This document shows, piece by piece, positions 1 to 12,775 of a DNA stretch of 64,000 nt. The position numbers and the translations under genes are program-made. Below the pieces are notes generated by a model. That model had not been told where the DNA came from and ran no database searches. It saw only the letters and a list, made by a program, of their open reading frames with translations. Positions within the stretch are counted from its first letter, which is position 1, and every line of letters begins with the position of its first letter. Source of the DNA: Lunularia cruciata (Eukaryota > Streptophyta > Marchantiopsida > Lunulariales > Lunulariaceae); contig OX419755.1 in the NCBI GenBank assembly GCA_948567375.1, forward strand, positions 64,856,944 through 64,920,943. The letters are read 5' to 3'.

Positions 1-3000
1 CAACAGCATTGTTACTACAGGACGGACAGTGATTTGCACAATTCATCAACCAAGCCGCCGGCTGTTCCTTTCCTTTGACCACCTTCTGCTCCTAAAGCGT
101 GGTGGACGTACTGTATACTTTGGGCCAATCGGGAAAGATGCAGAAGATCTTCTGGTAAACTGCTAGTTGTATCTCAAATCCACACTCGCTGATATTCCCT
201 TTTGAATCAAAGCTTAGATTCCTCACTTCATCCATCGTGCTCAATGACATCGGATTCATCCTTCATTCCTAATTCTTATAAACGTCGGTGGATTGTAAAG
301 CAGAGCTATTTCCAGTCTCTACTAGGAATGCATGAGTGCGGGGAAGACCAAAACCCAGCATCATATATGCTAGAAATTATTGGAGCAGGCATAGGGCACA
401 CCGCAGATCGAGATTTTGCTTTGGATTATACAAAGTCCTCTCTCAACTTAACTAATTGTGAGTCACCAAGAGTAAACACAAAATTCTGAGATTTCTCCAG
501 GAGCTTTCTCTGTCCCCTAAACCGTATAAGGTCACTGCTTGTCAAGTAGACTTATTTCATTAGGCGAATATACCAACCTCCCTCGACCAAGAAAGAATTG
601 TGATGAGGAAACTTATCCTCTGGCACGGCAGGTGTTTGTGATCCTCTGGCTAGTCCTTTCACTGTATTTTGTTCAGCCTTCGGCAATGTTCTCATGTTAT
701 AGAGAATCACGAATATGACCATAGAACTGTAATATTACATTACAGTTCATTGAACTGTAATATTGATCAAGTTTGTTAGGAAAAAAAGACAACTTCCAAT
801 TTACCTGGTCGGAATGGCTTGATGACTGTGTGCATATATACACTTTTGGAGTTTAGCCGAATTATTGGAAACTTTTAGATTTGGGAAAGGCAAGTTTGGG
901 GACGAACCAACTATTCAGGGATACGCTGCAACTTGGCTGCTGATGTTCATCACAGTTACAACCCGGCAGTACAAAACTTACTGGCGTAATATTGCGTACA
1001 GGTCAGTGGAAATCCCAGCTAGCAATTCAAACCTTGTAATTTCACTGACTCCTGCAGGTCCAGTGACTGCGCGACTACTTTTGCAGCCAACGACTAGCAA
1101 GACAACTTGATCGTCCAAGTATCCGCAGCAGTCTTACCACCCCATGAAACGTTAATTGGGTGGTGAGACTTGCTTGTGACTTCTAACCAGGAGTCCTTTT
1201 TAACATAATTTGGCGTCCTCTGTCCTGTTACGGGATGTTTGGCATATATTCACTTGTGACTTGCACGACCCTAAATTCTAGCATACCATGTCGTTCAGAG
1301 TAGCTATACTGGTGTCAACTCGCAGTATTTGTGGATGTCCCATGCACCTAGAGAACTTAATGTGCTGAAAATTGCGTGTAGTCTGTAGACGAGTTTTTCG
1401 TTCGCCACTGATGACAGTGACAGTTTCAAGTTTTGCTTACCTAAGCCTCTAGAGCTGCATTGTAGTAGAAACTGAGATACCTGAATCCCGTTTCCACAGT
1501 TTCGGGAGGATGATGCTGTCTGCCGTACTCGGGCTACTGCTGGGAAGTGCGTTTTGGCAGGTCCTGGAATAACTCGACTCCTAGTAATTATCAACAGATA
1601 AGCGCTATCCACAGAAGTGTGCGCCAAAATTATTTCGCGTCGTGTATTTTTGGTTTTTAAACAGCTTAAACGTGGTTATCATCAACCTTTTTCCTTTGGT
1701 GTACAATCTATAAGATGTGCTATGTTGTACCACAGTATATATGTCAGTATTCTACTGTCGGAAGTTTCACAAGCTACGTTGTGTAATTGCCTTGGACAAT
1801 TTAAGCTCGTCAAGGAATGCTATTATTTCCTTCTCTGTTCGACCTCAAATATGTATGAAGTATACTTGTGATCTTGAGATCTGTCAGATTTAACGTGGAG
1901 ACTAGCAGAGGATATCAGTGACCATCCATTCCTTTTATGTGAGCAGATTAAGTACGACACAACTCCTGGAATGGCTTCGAGGTTGGGTCTTATCTACTTA
2001 TCAATAGTTTTCATTGCCATTACAAATGCGAACAACATCATTCCACAGGTTTGTGCTGTACAAGAGACTGGCGTTCTTCATTCTTATACCTTGTAGATAG
2101 AAGTTGGTATTCCGGAAAAGTCTAAGAACCAGAACATTCTTTGGTCGTAAGATAAAGATTAGAGCACCTTGTAACTTGTAGATGCCGGGGATTGAATCCT
2201 CCCCACCTGTCGTGCAATGCATAGTGAAAGCTTGTCAATTACCTCGTTCGAGTGGAAATCTTGTAGTATCACCAATGTCTATGTCGTTGCGACAAAATAT
2301 TTCGAATTGTTTCGTACGGTATTCGAGCCAATCTTTTGGTGTGAGTACAGTCGCCAGCTCGTGCTGCGCTTGCCTCTTCAGGTCAATCCTATTAGGGGCA
2401 ACTTCAGTTCTCGGCACTGCTTTTGCTTCAGAGCTACTTATCAAATGTTTCGAAAGCCAGAAGTGCTATTATATTTCAAAGTCTCTGCAAGCCTATTATC
2501 AACTATTCCAGGTGCTATCATTTGCAGTTAAACGCAGAGCGACCTGTCTACTACAGAGAGCGGGCATCTAATATGTACTCTCTCTTGCTGTACAATTTCT
2601 CTTGGACACTTGCTGAGGTAAAGCATGTGAAACTCAAAGAACTATCGTGCATTTCCATCAAACTTGAGTACGCATAGCTTGTGCATGTATGATAGTAATC
2701 ATTTGTCGTTGCAGATCCCATATTTATGTATATCAACTCTCCTATTTTGTGCAATTTGTTTCCCGATGGCTGGGGTTGCTGTCGACTCAGCTCAGCAGTT
2801 CTTTGACTACTGGTTCATTTTCTTTGAGTATGCTGCGAGTATAACCTTTTTCGGCCTCTTCGTGGCTATGCTGACACCGAACGCTGAGGTACAATGCCTA
2901 ATGCACAACTCAAGTCCAAGAGTTTTGGGAAATAATTCCTCATGTTTCGAGAAGCATGTCAACCATCGACCATCTCCTGCATTTGCTTGTATAACGTCGC

Positions 3001-3760
3001 CAGAGATACAAATCCGATAAATCAGCTTATTTGGAACTGTTATCTAGCTTCCTGCAGTTAAAAGTGTTCGTAAGTCAAAGTGTCCATAAATGAAACCGTA
3101 TTCTTCCGCAAATCCACCTCACTGACACAATGTGACTTATCCCCTGCAGACTGCAACAATTATTATCCCTATCATCATAAATTTCTGGTAAGTTTTTACA
3201 TTCATGCATTGTTGCTCGATTTGTGACATAGATGCCATGACCTACTCTGACAGACATCGCTCACATGTGGCCCTTTGGCAACTTCGGTGTCCACTTCCAA
3301 CTTGATGCCGTTTACTCCCGTATTTTCTGTTCTGACTTGCTCCGTCCATTTCTGTGGGTTGCAAAGATTAACTTCTAATGACATGCAAATTCAATTAAAC
3401 AGGAATATGACTTCCGGTTTTATGATACCCAAAGGCGATATACCAAATTTTTGGATATGGCTGTACTGGGTCAACCCCACCACGTACGCACTCAACTCAT
3501 TGAACTCCATAGCTTTCTACTGTGACACAGCTCAACCCCCCTGTAATGCCTGCACGCCGGATCCAAACAGTTGCCCTACTTGCGACTGCGTACGTGTGGT
3601 TGACCAACATAACCTGATTGCATGGACTCTCCTCGCAACGGGAAGATCGTTGAACTATGCAAATCGCACAAGAGACAAGTGGGTTCTGTGCTTCTTCATT
3701 GTAGGATTTTGCGTCCTGGGCCTCCTTGCACTTAGATTTATGCGTTTTGACAGAAGGTGA
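1..3760 (+). CDS. Full-size ABCG (PDR-type) transporter, 3' part of a multi-exon gene
   Basis: This would be an ATP-driven membrane exporter of the PDR/ABCG class; its substrate cannot be told. The gene enters from outside the window. Exons I can support: 1-154 (H-loop HQPS of the second nucleotide-binding domain, then [17 protein letters not shown]; donor GTAAAC at 155), 304-about 460 ([23 protein letters not shown]), possibly 499-533, about 850-999 (RQYKTYWRN before the first membrane segment), 1500-1560 ([17 protein letters not shown]), 1947-2048 ([19 protein letters not shown]), 2527-2617 ([15 protein letters not shown]), 2715-2887 (membrane helices), 3149-3186 and 3403-3760 ([18 protein letters not shown] to the stop). 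GT/AG borders are visible at most joins, and no exon listed has an internal stop, so it may be a working gene. The loop near 3,515-3,595 is very rich in cysteine. The class is firm; exact borders of the smaller exons are provisional. Confidence 0.88.
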
Positions 3761-3763
3761 AGA

Positions 3764-4155
3764 CTATGACAGGCCAAATACAAGACCCATGTTTACACGA
3801 TAGCTTGAAGACAGGTCACACAGGAAAACGCCTTTCTCAGAATTAGGGACTCTAGCCATGGTTACAATATTCCTACAACAGTACCAGTCCCGAATACAGT
3901 GTTTGAGCCACTCGCCAAAAGTTCTACGTCCATGTACACCGGTCAGGGACACTACGAGGCACTTCACTTGGGTACTTGATGCCACCTGCACCCTGAATCT
4001 GACTGCATTCACGTAAAACTAGACTAATTGGCCTGTGTTCACAACGATAAATATCAAAATTGTCTATACTCTCATTAAAGACCTAAATCCTAAAGGAATC
4101 TCTCAAAAAAATTGCAATTCCCTCTTAACAAATTCCGAGATTGGAAAATTCAGAC
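3764..4155. other. Convergent intergenic spacer
   Basis: About 390 bases lie between the stop of the ABCG gene (plus strand) and the stop of the L1-domain gene (minus strand). It should hold both 3' untranslated regions. I see no coding sequence or repeat in it. Confidence 0.6.
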
Positions 4156-4911
4156 TCATTGGAATCCTTCGATTTTCATTGGAAAATCTGGTAGAGCCTG
4201 ATACAAGGGAAGAGCAACAGACTCCAGAGTTTTCAAGTACAAGGCTTGAATGTTGCTCCACTTTTTAGGAACCTGGGAAGCTACTCCCTCCATCACTGCC
4301 TTAACGTTTTCTATAATTTCCTCTTTAGACTGAGAAACTCGGGCTACTTTGATTACGCTACATGAACCAGCTCCTGTGTAGAAAAACGTGGAGTTACACG
4401 CTGCGGTTATTTGACCTTTCCATAGCTGCCTAGTCAACGTCACCGGAATTGGATGTTTTTTCTTCTTGAAGAATGTCTTTCCCAAGAGCTTCGGCAGAGA
4501 AGGGAGAATTCGATCATCAGCAAGAAACAAATCGTATGAACCACAAAGTTTTCTCTTCGCTTCGTGAGGAAAGTAGTCGGTCTTCAGCTTCGAAACACCG
4601 ATCACTTTCGCAATCGAAAGTCCTTCTTCTAGCACTTTCGCCTTCGCATCCTTTGATTTCATTCCCCTGTCCTTGTCATTAATAATTAAGCAAACTTCCT
4701 GTGTGCCATCTAAGGGGAAAAGAGGATGCGGCAACTGTATCCTGTAAGGATTCGTCCGGGACCGTTCGGGAATTTTCTTCAGTGCCACCACCACATAGAG
4801 AAGCTGGTCATCCTCCAGCAGCTGCGACTTGTCCCTCCCTTTCTGCGACTTGCTCCACTTCAGAATTGCGTCCACAGCCTTGCCGACCTGTTCCTCATCT
4901 ACTTTTGCCAT
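4156..4911 (-). CDS. Ribosomal L1 domain-containing protein (RSL1D1/Utp30-like), intronless
   Basis: This is a complete 251-residue open frame with no introns. It resembles the nucleolar L1-domain proteins (animal RSL1D1, yeast Utp30/Cic1) that bind pre-rRNA during ribosome assembly. Visible family signatures are IQLPHPLFPLDGTQEVCLI (about residues 77-95), KLKTDYFPHEAKRKLCGSYD (about 133-152, the core of the L1 fold), FLADDRILPSLPKLLGKTFF directly after it, and a basic KKKKHPIPV stretch. The C-terminal half continues the L1 fold with VSQSKEEIIENVKAVMEGV. The start at 4911 is the first ATG and fits the usual N-terminus. The protein is shorter than animal RSL1D1 because it lacks the long charged tail, which is normal for plant versions. 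The gene points toward the ABCG gene. It appears intact. Confidence 0.9.
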   Translation of the reverse strand: MAKVDEEQVGKAVDAILKWSKSQKGRDKSQLLEDDQLLYVVVALKKIPERSRTNPYRIQLPHPLFPLDGTQEVCLIINDKDRGMKSKDAKAKVLEEGLSIAKVIGVSKLKTDYFPHEAKRKLCGSYDLFLADDRILPSLPKLLGKTFFKKKKHPIPVTLTRQLWKGQITAACNSTFFYTGAGSCSVIKVARVSQSKEEIIENVKAVMEGVASQVPKKWSNIQALYLKTLESVALPLYQALPDFPMKIEGFQ

Positions 4912-5130
4912 GGACTAAAGTACGCCTTCGTTTACCTTGCTTGAATCGATAACGTTCTAACGCTGTTTCGATTACAGACAGAATCAATTTTTTTTGGGCT
5001 TCACATCTACAATTCCTTAAACCCTCAAAGAAGAAGAAAACCCTGACGTGCAAGGAAGCATGTAACCAACCTGCTCTGCATTTTCGGTGGATAAAAAAGT
5101 CTAGCCGGCTTGGTTTAGGGTTTCCTTAGG
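4912..5130 (-). promoter_or_regulatory. Upstream region with telo-box and site-II-like element
   Basis: Upstream of the L1-domain gene, an exact telo-box (AAACCCTAA on the minus strand) lies at 5115-5123, about 205 bases before the ATG. A TGGGCT site-II-like core lies at 4995-5000. A telo-box paired with site II is a known signature of promoters of plant ribosomal-protein and ribosome-biogenesis genes, which agrees with the product. The motifs are seen directly; the promoter function is inferred. Confidence 0.6.
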
Positions 5131-8100
5131 GCAGAGGTGGCCGCGGCAGCTTCCAGTCGGGAGCCGCTCACACTGCAGTAGGATGCCCGATCGTTTGACA
5201 AGCCACTGACGGTACACTAAGCCTGCAAATGGCTAACTCGTGGGATCTACCGTGGACAAAGCATCTACGCCGGCAATATGCCCGTCCACGGTCGAGTTAT
5301 GTGCCCAGAGACGGCCAGGTCAGTACTGAAGCAACTGTAGCAACTGACTGTATCAACCATTCCTCAATGAGGTTACTACCGCAGTCTGTCGTCATTGCTT
5401 TAGCATCCAATGTAATGTAAATAAATCCGGAGTGTATGCAATGCATACTTTAGGCTGACTGACTTACGGCTTGACGGGGTTTTCCCATTTTTCATTTTTT
5501 CTACGCGGTCCTCCTTTCTCTTCTAGGTTGACTTATGAGTTTAGAATTATTCCAATGATAAATAAGACATAATTTCCAGATTTCAGTGTTATCTTCTCAA
5601 TAAATTTATGACATATTCTTCTTCTTCTTTTATATACACTATAGGTTTTACAAGTATAGGACAAGTACTAGAATATTACAAATAGAAATTGATATTATTT
5701 AATTTCACAAACAATAAAAAATATTTATAGTACATAATTTTAAATTTTAAGTCTTTGTTTATTTTGATTAGTCAATCAAATAGGGTATACGTAGTACACA
5801 CCACAAGCCGGACTCCCACTTCAAGCAATTTTCTTCTAGTTCTCCTCAAAATCAAAAAGTAAGAATCCTAAATCTAAAACTTAGTTTTTAAATACTATCT
5901 ATTCTTCCGTGTTCTTTAGAAATGAGATTATAAATGAAATAAATATTATTGCAGATTCCCCATTTTCTCATTTTTAAAAGTAAAATTTATCATCTATATG
6001 TAATGACTATAATCTTGTAAACCTTGGGATTCTACCAAACAATTGACATCAACAACTATGTAATAATAACCATACAAATCTTGTGATTTATATAATAGAT
6101 TAAATTTATTAATATAATTTAATCTTAGTCCATAACTGGAGGAGATAAAAAATTAATATAAGTAATAAATAGTAAGAATAATATTTAACATAATATGTCT
6201 TTGGTATATGAGTGCTTTTAAGTTTTATTATATTTAAAAGAGTGGTATATTAAGTTCAGTGATTGTAACTGAATTATTTACTAACCTTTGTGAGGATTAT
6301 ATTGCTGGTATCTTAAGTAATAAGATCATAACTAAAACTGGTAATTTAAAAATAAGGAGCATAACTTCATTCTAAATTTAATTCTACTATTTAATATAAT
6401 ACAAAAATAATTTATTGCTTCAAAGAAATATAAAATTTAGATTTGGATTTTAGCCCAATAAAATAAATTAAATATACCTTGTTATTCTTGGCATTTAAGT
6501 TATCTGGTTGTTTTGTAATGTCTTATGTCTGCATAATAATAATATTATTATTATGCATCAAAATACAAACTTAAGTAGTTGCAGTAATCACTCTATAGGT
6601 TTAGAAATTTGTTTTAAAGATGAATCATAGAATATTGGAAAATGACTACCCCTTCTATATTTAATATTAAATGAATTATATCTTTGCTTTTATTTTTATA
6701 TAAATTAAATTGTTTTATATAAATATTTCAAATATTTAAAGATAAATTGGGAAGGTGTGTAATGTTTATAAATTAGTGGATATGAAATGGTTCACTTACT
6801 TTTGGATTCCATTTCCATAACTATTGAAAGTTATAAATGTATCTTACAAAACCTTATATTCAAAGTTACTAAAAATGTATCTATAATAAAGATTCAAATT
6901 TGAGATAGTTTCATTAAATTAAATTTCTATATATTTAAGCAATATTATTATATTGGTGCTAATAGGAATTTATTGTGAATGAAATACTTATACATTCCTA
7001 TTTTATATAATAGAATGATATTTTATTCTTGAGAAAATAAGGCAAGTCATCTAAAATATAACTATGTTAATGTAAAATAATTTTACAAACTTATTTATTT
7101 GGTTCTATTTGGAGTTGAATCTTAAATTGTTTTGCCCTTTTACTTTGATGATTGAATTGATTTGAATTGATTTGATAGTGTGCAAGCAAACCTATAATAA
7201 AACCATAATTAAAAAAACACATTATAAAATTGTATTTGGATATTTCATAGTACTATCTTCAATATAAGTTTATGTTTTATTTAAAATGTTAATTTTTGCT
7301 ATCCATTTTGATGTTTAAGTCTTTCACAAGATAAAATTTAATTAATTTTCAGGATTTTAGATTTTTACCCATATCACACTAATAAATTGACTTTTTATTT
7401 TTTAATAAATTTATTTACTTCTTTTTCATTCAATACTACTAGATTAATTTCATTGCACCACAAAATATATTAAAACCCATAGGCTTTCCTATAACATCAT
7501 GTTTGATTAATGAATGTATAGTTTTATTCACCTTCTCATTGATCGGAAGGAATTTATTCAAGATTTTTATTTAAAATTTTTGCTATTTACTGTAGTTACT
7601 TAATTCACATCAATATATACTTGGTTCTATTACTAATTACTAAGTGTATGCACTTATGTATAGTTCAAGTATTTGGTATGTTATAGATAATTGTAAAGGT
7701 GATTTTGATTTCATTTACTTGTATATGTTAGCTCTTTTAATTGAATTATTTGCAAAGATCTCATATATAATATTTGACCTGGAGATAATAATATTCAAAA
7801 CTGATCTTTCAATCAGATTGATTAATCATTATATTTCAACTAGTTTAAGAATTTGCATTCTTGACATTTGTTGAAATACAAGGATAAATACATTAGCTCG
7901 AATAGAAAGACTTGTTTATTTATTTATTTTATGTAGGTGAAATTCCAACTTAAATAAAATACTCAGATAGGGGCTTAGTATTTTTTCAATAGAACTAGAA
8001 TTGAAGAATCTAAACCTTATCTGTTCCAATATAAAATTTGATTCAATTGTGTATCATGTGTAAGTATAATTCCTACTTTATACTAAACCAAAAGTCCCAA

Positions 8101-8430
8101 ATAAGAGAGGTTGATATTCTTCAATTTCAATAAAAATTTTATCCATATTGTGTATATTCTTGTAATTGATTAGTGACTAAGAGTAAGTTATTACCATATG
8201 TATGCTTGTATATTGTGTTTTCTTATTATTGTTCTTATGCTTACGAGTTAGAATTCTAACAAATAATGTATGTAGCTTAAAATTTTGCATAAATTATGAT
8301 TTTATCCATTAGAATGATGAATAGGAAAATATTATTTTGACAACTTAATGTTGACTTACTAATAGTACAATTGATAAGAACTGGTTGTGCACTCAAGGAT
8401 ATTGGATAGAAATGATTAACAACAAGATAA
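5131..8430. other. AT-rich intergenic spacer
   Basis: About 3.3 kb of strongly AT-rich DNA. The open frames here are short and have no recognisable content; those at 5229-5420 and 7644-7874 look random. I found no convincing gene, RNA gene or element apart from the palindrome listed separately. Confidence 0.6.
6530..6557. repeat. 28-bp perfect palindrome
   Basis: TGCATAATAATAAT is followed directly by its exact reverse complement, with no loop. It is made of ATA/ATT triplets inside an AT-rich spacer, so it may simply be a palindromic microsatellite. Confidence 0.8.
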
Positions 8431-8439
8431 AGTGTCGCT

Positions 8440-9450
8440 ATGATGTCTATTTATTGTTTCATGTTTAACCTCATGGGCAAAGTTGATTCCCATCAGATGA
8501 CAATGTTGCCAATATTAAGACACTATAAAAATATGACTAACCAATGATTATGTCCACTATAGTTTGAGTCCCAAAGACTCATGAAGGTAACAATTTATTT
8601 AAATGAAGTTCACTTCACCTCTGAATTTTTGTATCTTCCTCCTTACTCGGCCAAATTTTGGTAATCTATCATTGAAGCATTCTCAATAACTATGATATGT
8701 ATATACATCATGGTGTTTTGTTTGTACAAGATTGGTAGTACTATGGTGCACTACAAATAGTGTCATTATTCACATCATGAAATTTTGTTTGTATGAGATT
8801 GGTAGTACTATGATGCCTTACAAATACTACCATGGAATATGCAAATTGAGGGGGAAATGAGATCTTCCTTGGGTCTAATCACCTTTACAACTACAACTAT
8901 GACATGGTATTTCATCCTTCCCAAAATGCACAACATCATAGAAGTTTGTAATGATCACGATGCTCAATTCTACATGGCAATGTTACTTTATGATACTCTA
9001 GGCATTTGGCCACCTATCTCTATATTGTTCTTGGTATCTACAAAGTACCTAGAGTTGCATACTCCAATTCAACATGAGAGATTCTTCTTACTCATGTTCT
9101 TCTACTCATGCAAGAAGATTCCTTACTCCCATTCAACCAAGCATAGAATCTCTCTTACAATGTGCAAACTAATGCATATACCCCAACTCAAAAATCTTGA
9201 TGGTATCAAGTTTTGTTAATGCAACAAAAGGACACATTGAATGGATAGGGTGTTCATTGGTCATTGCCTAAGCCCCTTATGTGTTTTCTACTCAACTGCA
9301 AAGAAATCCAATGGTTACAAAGAGCTAGAAATCTCTTAATTACATCTAAGGCATCCAATGCTAACAAAATCTTGTCCACTAACCCTAAACCTAATCCTTA
9401 AGCATAGGTGGGCCACAACTACAACCATCTTAGTCTAATCTTTTCTAGCC
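8440..9450. repeat. Dispersed repeat R, copy 1
   Basis: Parts of this stretch recur, diverged, at 30,640-31,640 and 39,690-40,130. Shared blocks include the text around 8,470-8,590 (matching 30,780-30,900 and 39,830-39,920) and the CAATGGTTACAAAG block near 9,310 (CAATAGTTACAAAG near 31,545). It also contains an imperfect direct duplication of about 65 bp at 8,702-8,829. An open frame of 126 codons at 8839-9219 resembles nothing I know and is probably chance. The type of element is unknown; it is probably an old transposon or LTR. Confidence 0.45.
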
Positions 9451-10405
9451 TTAGTTTGTTGACTACTAGACTAACACAAGTCCTTCATACCATATCCTAA
9501 CTACTATGTATGAACTATGTACATGAACAATAGGTCTTGATATATGCCTACTAAATCTAGCTACCTACTTATGAGATGACACTTAGTTGTTTTGACAAAG
9601 CTAGCCATTGCTTGTCTTGTATAAAGTCATTGGTGATATTACTTGTCATTGGTACAAATGAGCTATACCGGTGAAAAATTGCTTGCCTTTGTACATATGT
9701 GTATTAACTCCATAAGTTTGTTCCTATATACTTCAACTATTTTTTTGAACCTAGCCTAGATCTCTATAGATTTGGTGTTAGTATGCTCCTAGAATTTTAT
9801 GGACATTGTAGCAAGTTGGTTATTTATGTACACTTTCCATTCCAATGTGTAAATTTTTATCCAAAGATCCTTCATCTTCATATGTTGGGAGTTCTTACTG
9901 GCCATTCATTCTAACTAGTCTAATAATCAGGTCATTGTGTGCTTGATCATTAAAAGTAACCATGTTTTTCCATTTTCCAAGCTAGTTCATTCACTCAAAA
10001 GCTTCATTTTTTCCTCCACTTCCTCCTCTTATTGCAATTTCAAACTTGTATTTAGGTCCAAGATACAAAGGTCAATAATTTTCATTTATGTTCTTTGGTC
10101 TCTTCTATCCTCATATCATTTCTTGTGCTAAATGGCTTTGCACTCTTGTTTCGCATCCCTAAAACAGAGCTAATGAAGGCTAAATTTCTTGTTAGAGTAT
10201 GTGTCAACTTGGCAATAGGAGTACCTTCATCTTCCTCCTCTAGCTCATGCCTAATCAAATCATACACCTATGACATTAAGAACTCATCACCAAACCATTG
10301 TTTGTAGATGTTAAAAAGTGCCTTGTAGTCAATCAAGTGATTATTTTTTGGGAACCCTATGATGGAGTGGCATGGATAGAGCAGGCATGTTTGACAATCT
10401 TGGAG
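9451..10405. other. Spacer left of E1; no firm gene
   Basis: No recognisable gene. On the minus strand, 10,082-10,267 is open with a charged composition (HELEEEDEGTPIAKLTHTL) and may be a scrap of a transposon gene, but I cannot name it. The right end at 10,406-10,410 is the left target duplication of E1. Confidence 0.4.
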
Positions 10406-10410
10406 CTATG
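10406..10410. repeat. Target-site duplication of E1, left copy (CTATG)
   Basis: CTATG lies directly before the LTR start TGTAATAC. The same five bases follow the right LTR end GTATTACA. This is the typical 5-bp duplication left by a DDE integrase. Confidence 0.9.
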
Positions 10411-11165
10411 TGTAATACTTTAAGGATATGAGACCTGAGAAGAAACACACCATGAGCACTCAACCTCTGATGTCCCAAAAGGGGCACCTTCTCTTTATTA
10501 TATAGACAAAGAGGATCTCATCCATGAAAGCTCCACCGTAGGATTAGGCACACTGATAGGTGACATGTCAGCAAGCTCCACCCTTGGATTACCTACTTGG
10601 ATGGGTGACATGTTGGTCCTGGTCTTATCTGGTTGGTCAAACAAGCTTTTATTGGAGAGAATCTTTTAGAGAATCTTCTTGTAAGAATCTCAGAATCACG
10701 TGGGTGAGGTACCATTGGAAATCTCTTGACGAGACAAAGCAAGGAGAGGGAAGGCCAGCCTTACCTCCATTTGGGGAAGGGGGAGAGTTGAGCCTATTTT
10801 TGAGGCATAATTCATCTGTTTAGGCCTCCAAAATTGCCTTCTAAAATTTTAGGCATATTTCAATTCCTACTCTATTAGTAGAAGTCCCCTTTTGGTGATA
10901 CCTCTTTCTGATCTATTCAATCCATCGGTAACATCCTTCCAGATGTTACAAAACTAAGTCTCACCTTTAAATCATATTTCTAGCTATTGGTTCTAATGTT
11001 TTGAAGTCTATTTTGATTTATGCCATGATTTATGCCATATTAGTAGAAGTACACTTTTGGTGATACTTCTATCTGATCTATTTTGACCATCATGTATAAC
11101 ATCATTCCCGATATTGCCAAACTGAATTTCACATCTAGATCATATGGCTAGCTCTTGGTGTGACA
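10411..11165 (-). repeat. E1 3' LTR
   Basis: It starts TGTAATAC and ends in TGTGACA, a worn form of the TATTACA end seen at 23,332. It aligns along its whole length with the LTRs at 12,776, 18,658 and 22,572. Shared landmarks are the CACCTTCTCTTTATTATA block and the TTAGTAGAAGTCCCCTTTTG block. Confidence 0.9.
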
Positions 11166-11182
11166 AACCTCCCTCCTTTTAA
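11166..11182 (-). other. E1 polypurine tract
   Basis: On the minus strand this reads AAAAGGAGGGAGGTT and abuts the 3' LTR. This is the place and composition of the plus-strand primer of an LTR element. Confidence 0.75.
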
Positions 11183-11390
11183 GACATAATGTCTTTGTTG
11201 TGCAATTGTTGCTCAAATGCTTGCACCAACACCGGTGCATGTGTCAAATTGGCAGCGGGCTCCCTGGTTGCTTCATAAAAAGGGTAACCTTTCCACTATA
11301 CTAGATAGTCCACCCATGGATGCCAAGTACCACACATGCATTTTTGGAGAATATGCTCCACTTCATATTCTTCCGTGCCATCAATGAGTG

Positions 11391-12700
11391 TTAGATAAGG
11401 TTGAATGTCTTGTGTGGAATGATAGGTGCATGATCGGGGAGTATATATACATAGTAGGAAACATGGAGCACTAGATGGATCTTCATGTGTGGTGGTAGCT
11501 CAAGGTGATATGCCACAGTGCCGACTTGACAAAGAATAGAAAAAGGCCCAATAAAATGGGGTTTGAACTTACGAGGGCCAAGGGGTGTGAGGTTGGTTGT
11601 AGACAGCCACACTTGATCCCCAACATTAGACTCTATGTGCAACATACTACTTTGTCAATTTTGTGCAATCTGCAATCTGCAATATGTGCTTGGTGCGCTC
11701 CACACCTTGTTGGATTCTAGAAACAAATGTGTTGACTACATCAACCTTGGTAGCCACCGGACTGATCTTCATCAAGCTAGGAGGTGTGAAGGGATGTTCA
11801 CCATACATGAGGAAGAATAGAGTGACATAGGTGGATGTATTCACTAAATTATTGTAAGTAAATTCCACCAATGGGAGTAGGGTGTCCTACCTCTCTTGCT
11901 TCTCTAAGGTGAAGCCGCATAGCATGTCTTCAATAGTGCAATGAGCCCGCTTTGTTTTTCCATCTATTTGGGAGTAGTAAGCTGTGGACATGGTCAACTT
12001 GGTTTTGATTAAACCAAAGAGTGTTTGCCAAAACAAATTGGTGAATTGAGTACCTCTATCAATGATGAGTACTCGAGATAAGTCATGGTGAGAAAAGACT
12101 ACATCTGAGTATAATTGAGCAAGTTGCAAAGAGGTAACATCCTTGGTAGAAGGGCGTACATGAATCATTTTTTTGAGCCGGTCCACAAAGACCATGATGG
12201 AGTAAAACCCTAAGGCGGTCTTGGTAATTCACATACAAGATCTATACTCACCTATTCCCAATGTTGTGTAGGAGTGGGGAGAGGTTCAAGGAGCATTGTA
12301 GGAGCTTGATTAGAAGCTTTGTTATGTTGATAGAGTAGGCAGTTGTGCATGTTAGTCCATCACGTTGTTGCTCATCTTGGGCCAATAGTAATGGCGTTGG
12401 ATTGCATCCAAGGTCTTGTCCACTCCGACATGACCTACAATGGCCAAATCATGACATTTTGTTCGAATGGTGGTGCGTAATTTTGGGATATTTGGGATCC
12501 ATAATCTACCATCACAAAAGGTGAGTCCTTGGATGATGGTGACGCCTTTGGATGATTGCAATCCTACAATCTATGGATCAATTTTTGTAGCAGCCAGAAT
12601 CTCTAGCCAAAATTTAGGGTTAATCTTAACCTTTGCCACCAAATTGTTTGCCATTGGCATGCGGGTGAATGCATCTGCAAGTTGCTTCTTACCTTCCACA
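11391..12700 (-). pseudogene. E1 integrase remnant
   Basis: A broken integrase in pieces. The zinc-finger part lies at 12,352-12,561 (GHVGVDKTLDAIQRHYYWPK), the catalytic core at 11,887-about 12,250 (SIDLVCELP, then LIIDRGTQFTNLFW), and the C-terminal part at 11,391-11,871 (VGDQVWLSTTNL). The third catalytic residue is lost: the place that reads GQTEQANC in E2 reads GKTKRAHC here, so Glu has become Lys. Stops and frameshifts separate the pieces. Its upstream part is beyond the E2 insertion. Confidence 0.85.
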
Positions 12701-12775
12701 TAGGTGATTGTCATGTTGAAGTGTTGTTGCCACTCTACCTATCAAATCTAGTGACAAGATAGATCTTTCTGTGTA

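Noticed and set aside
4473..4952. Plus-strand frames opposite the L1-domain gene
   Set aside because: They overlap a clear full-length conserved gene on the minus strand.
8839..9219. 126-codon plus-strand frame as a gene
   Set aside because: No known motif, a biased composition of common residues, and it lies in a dispersed repeat.
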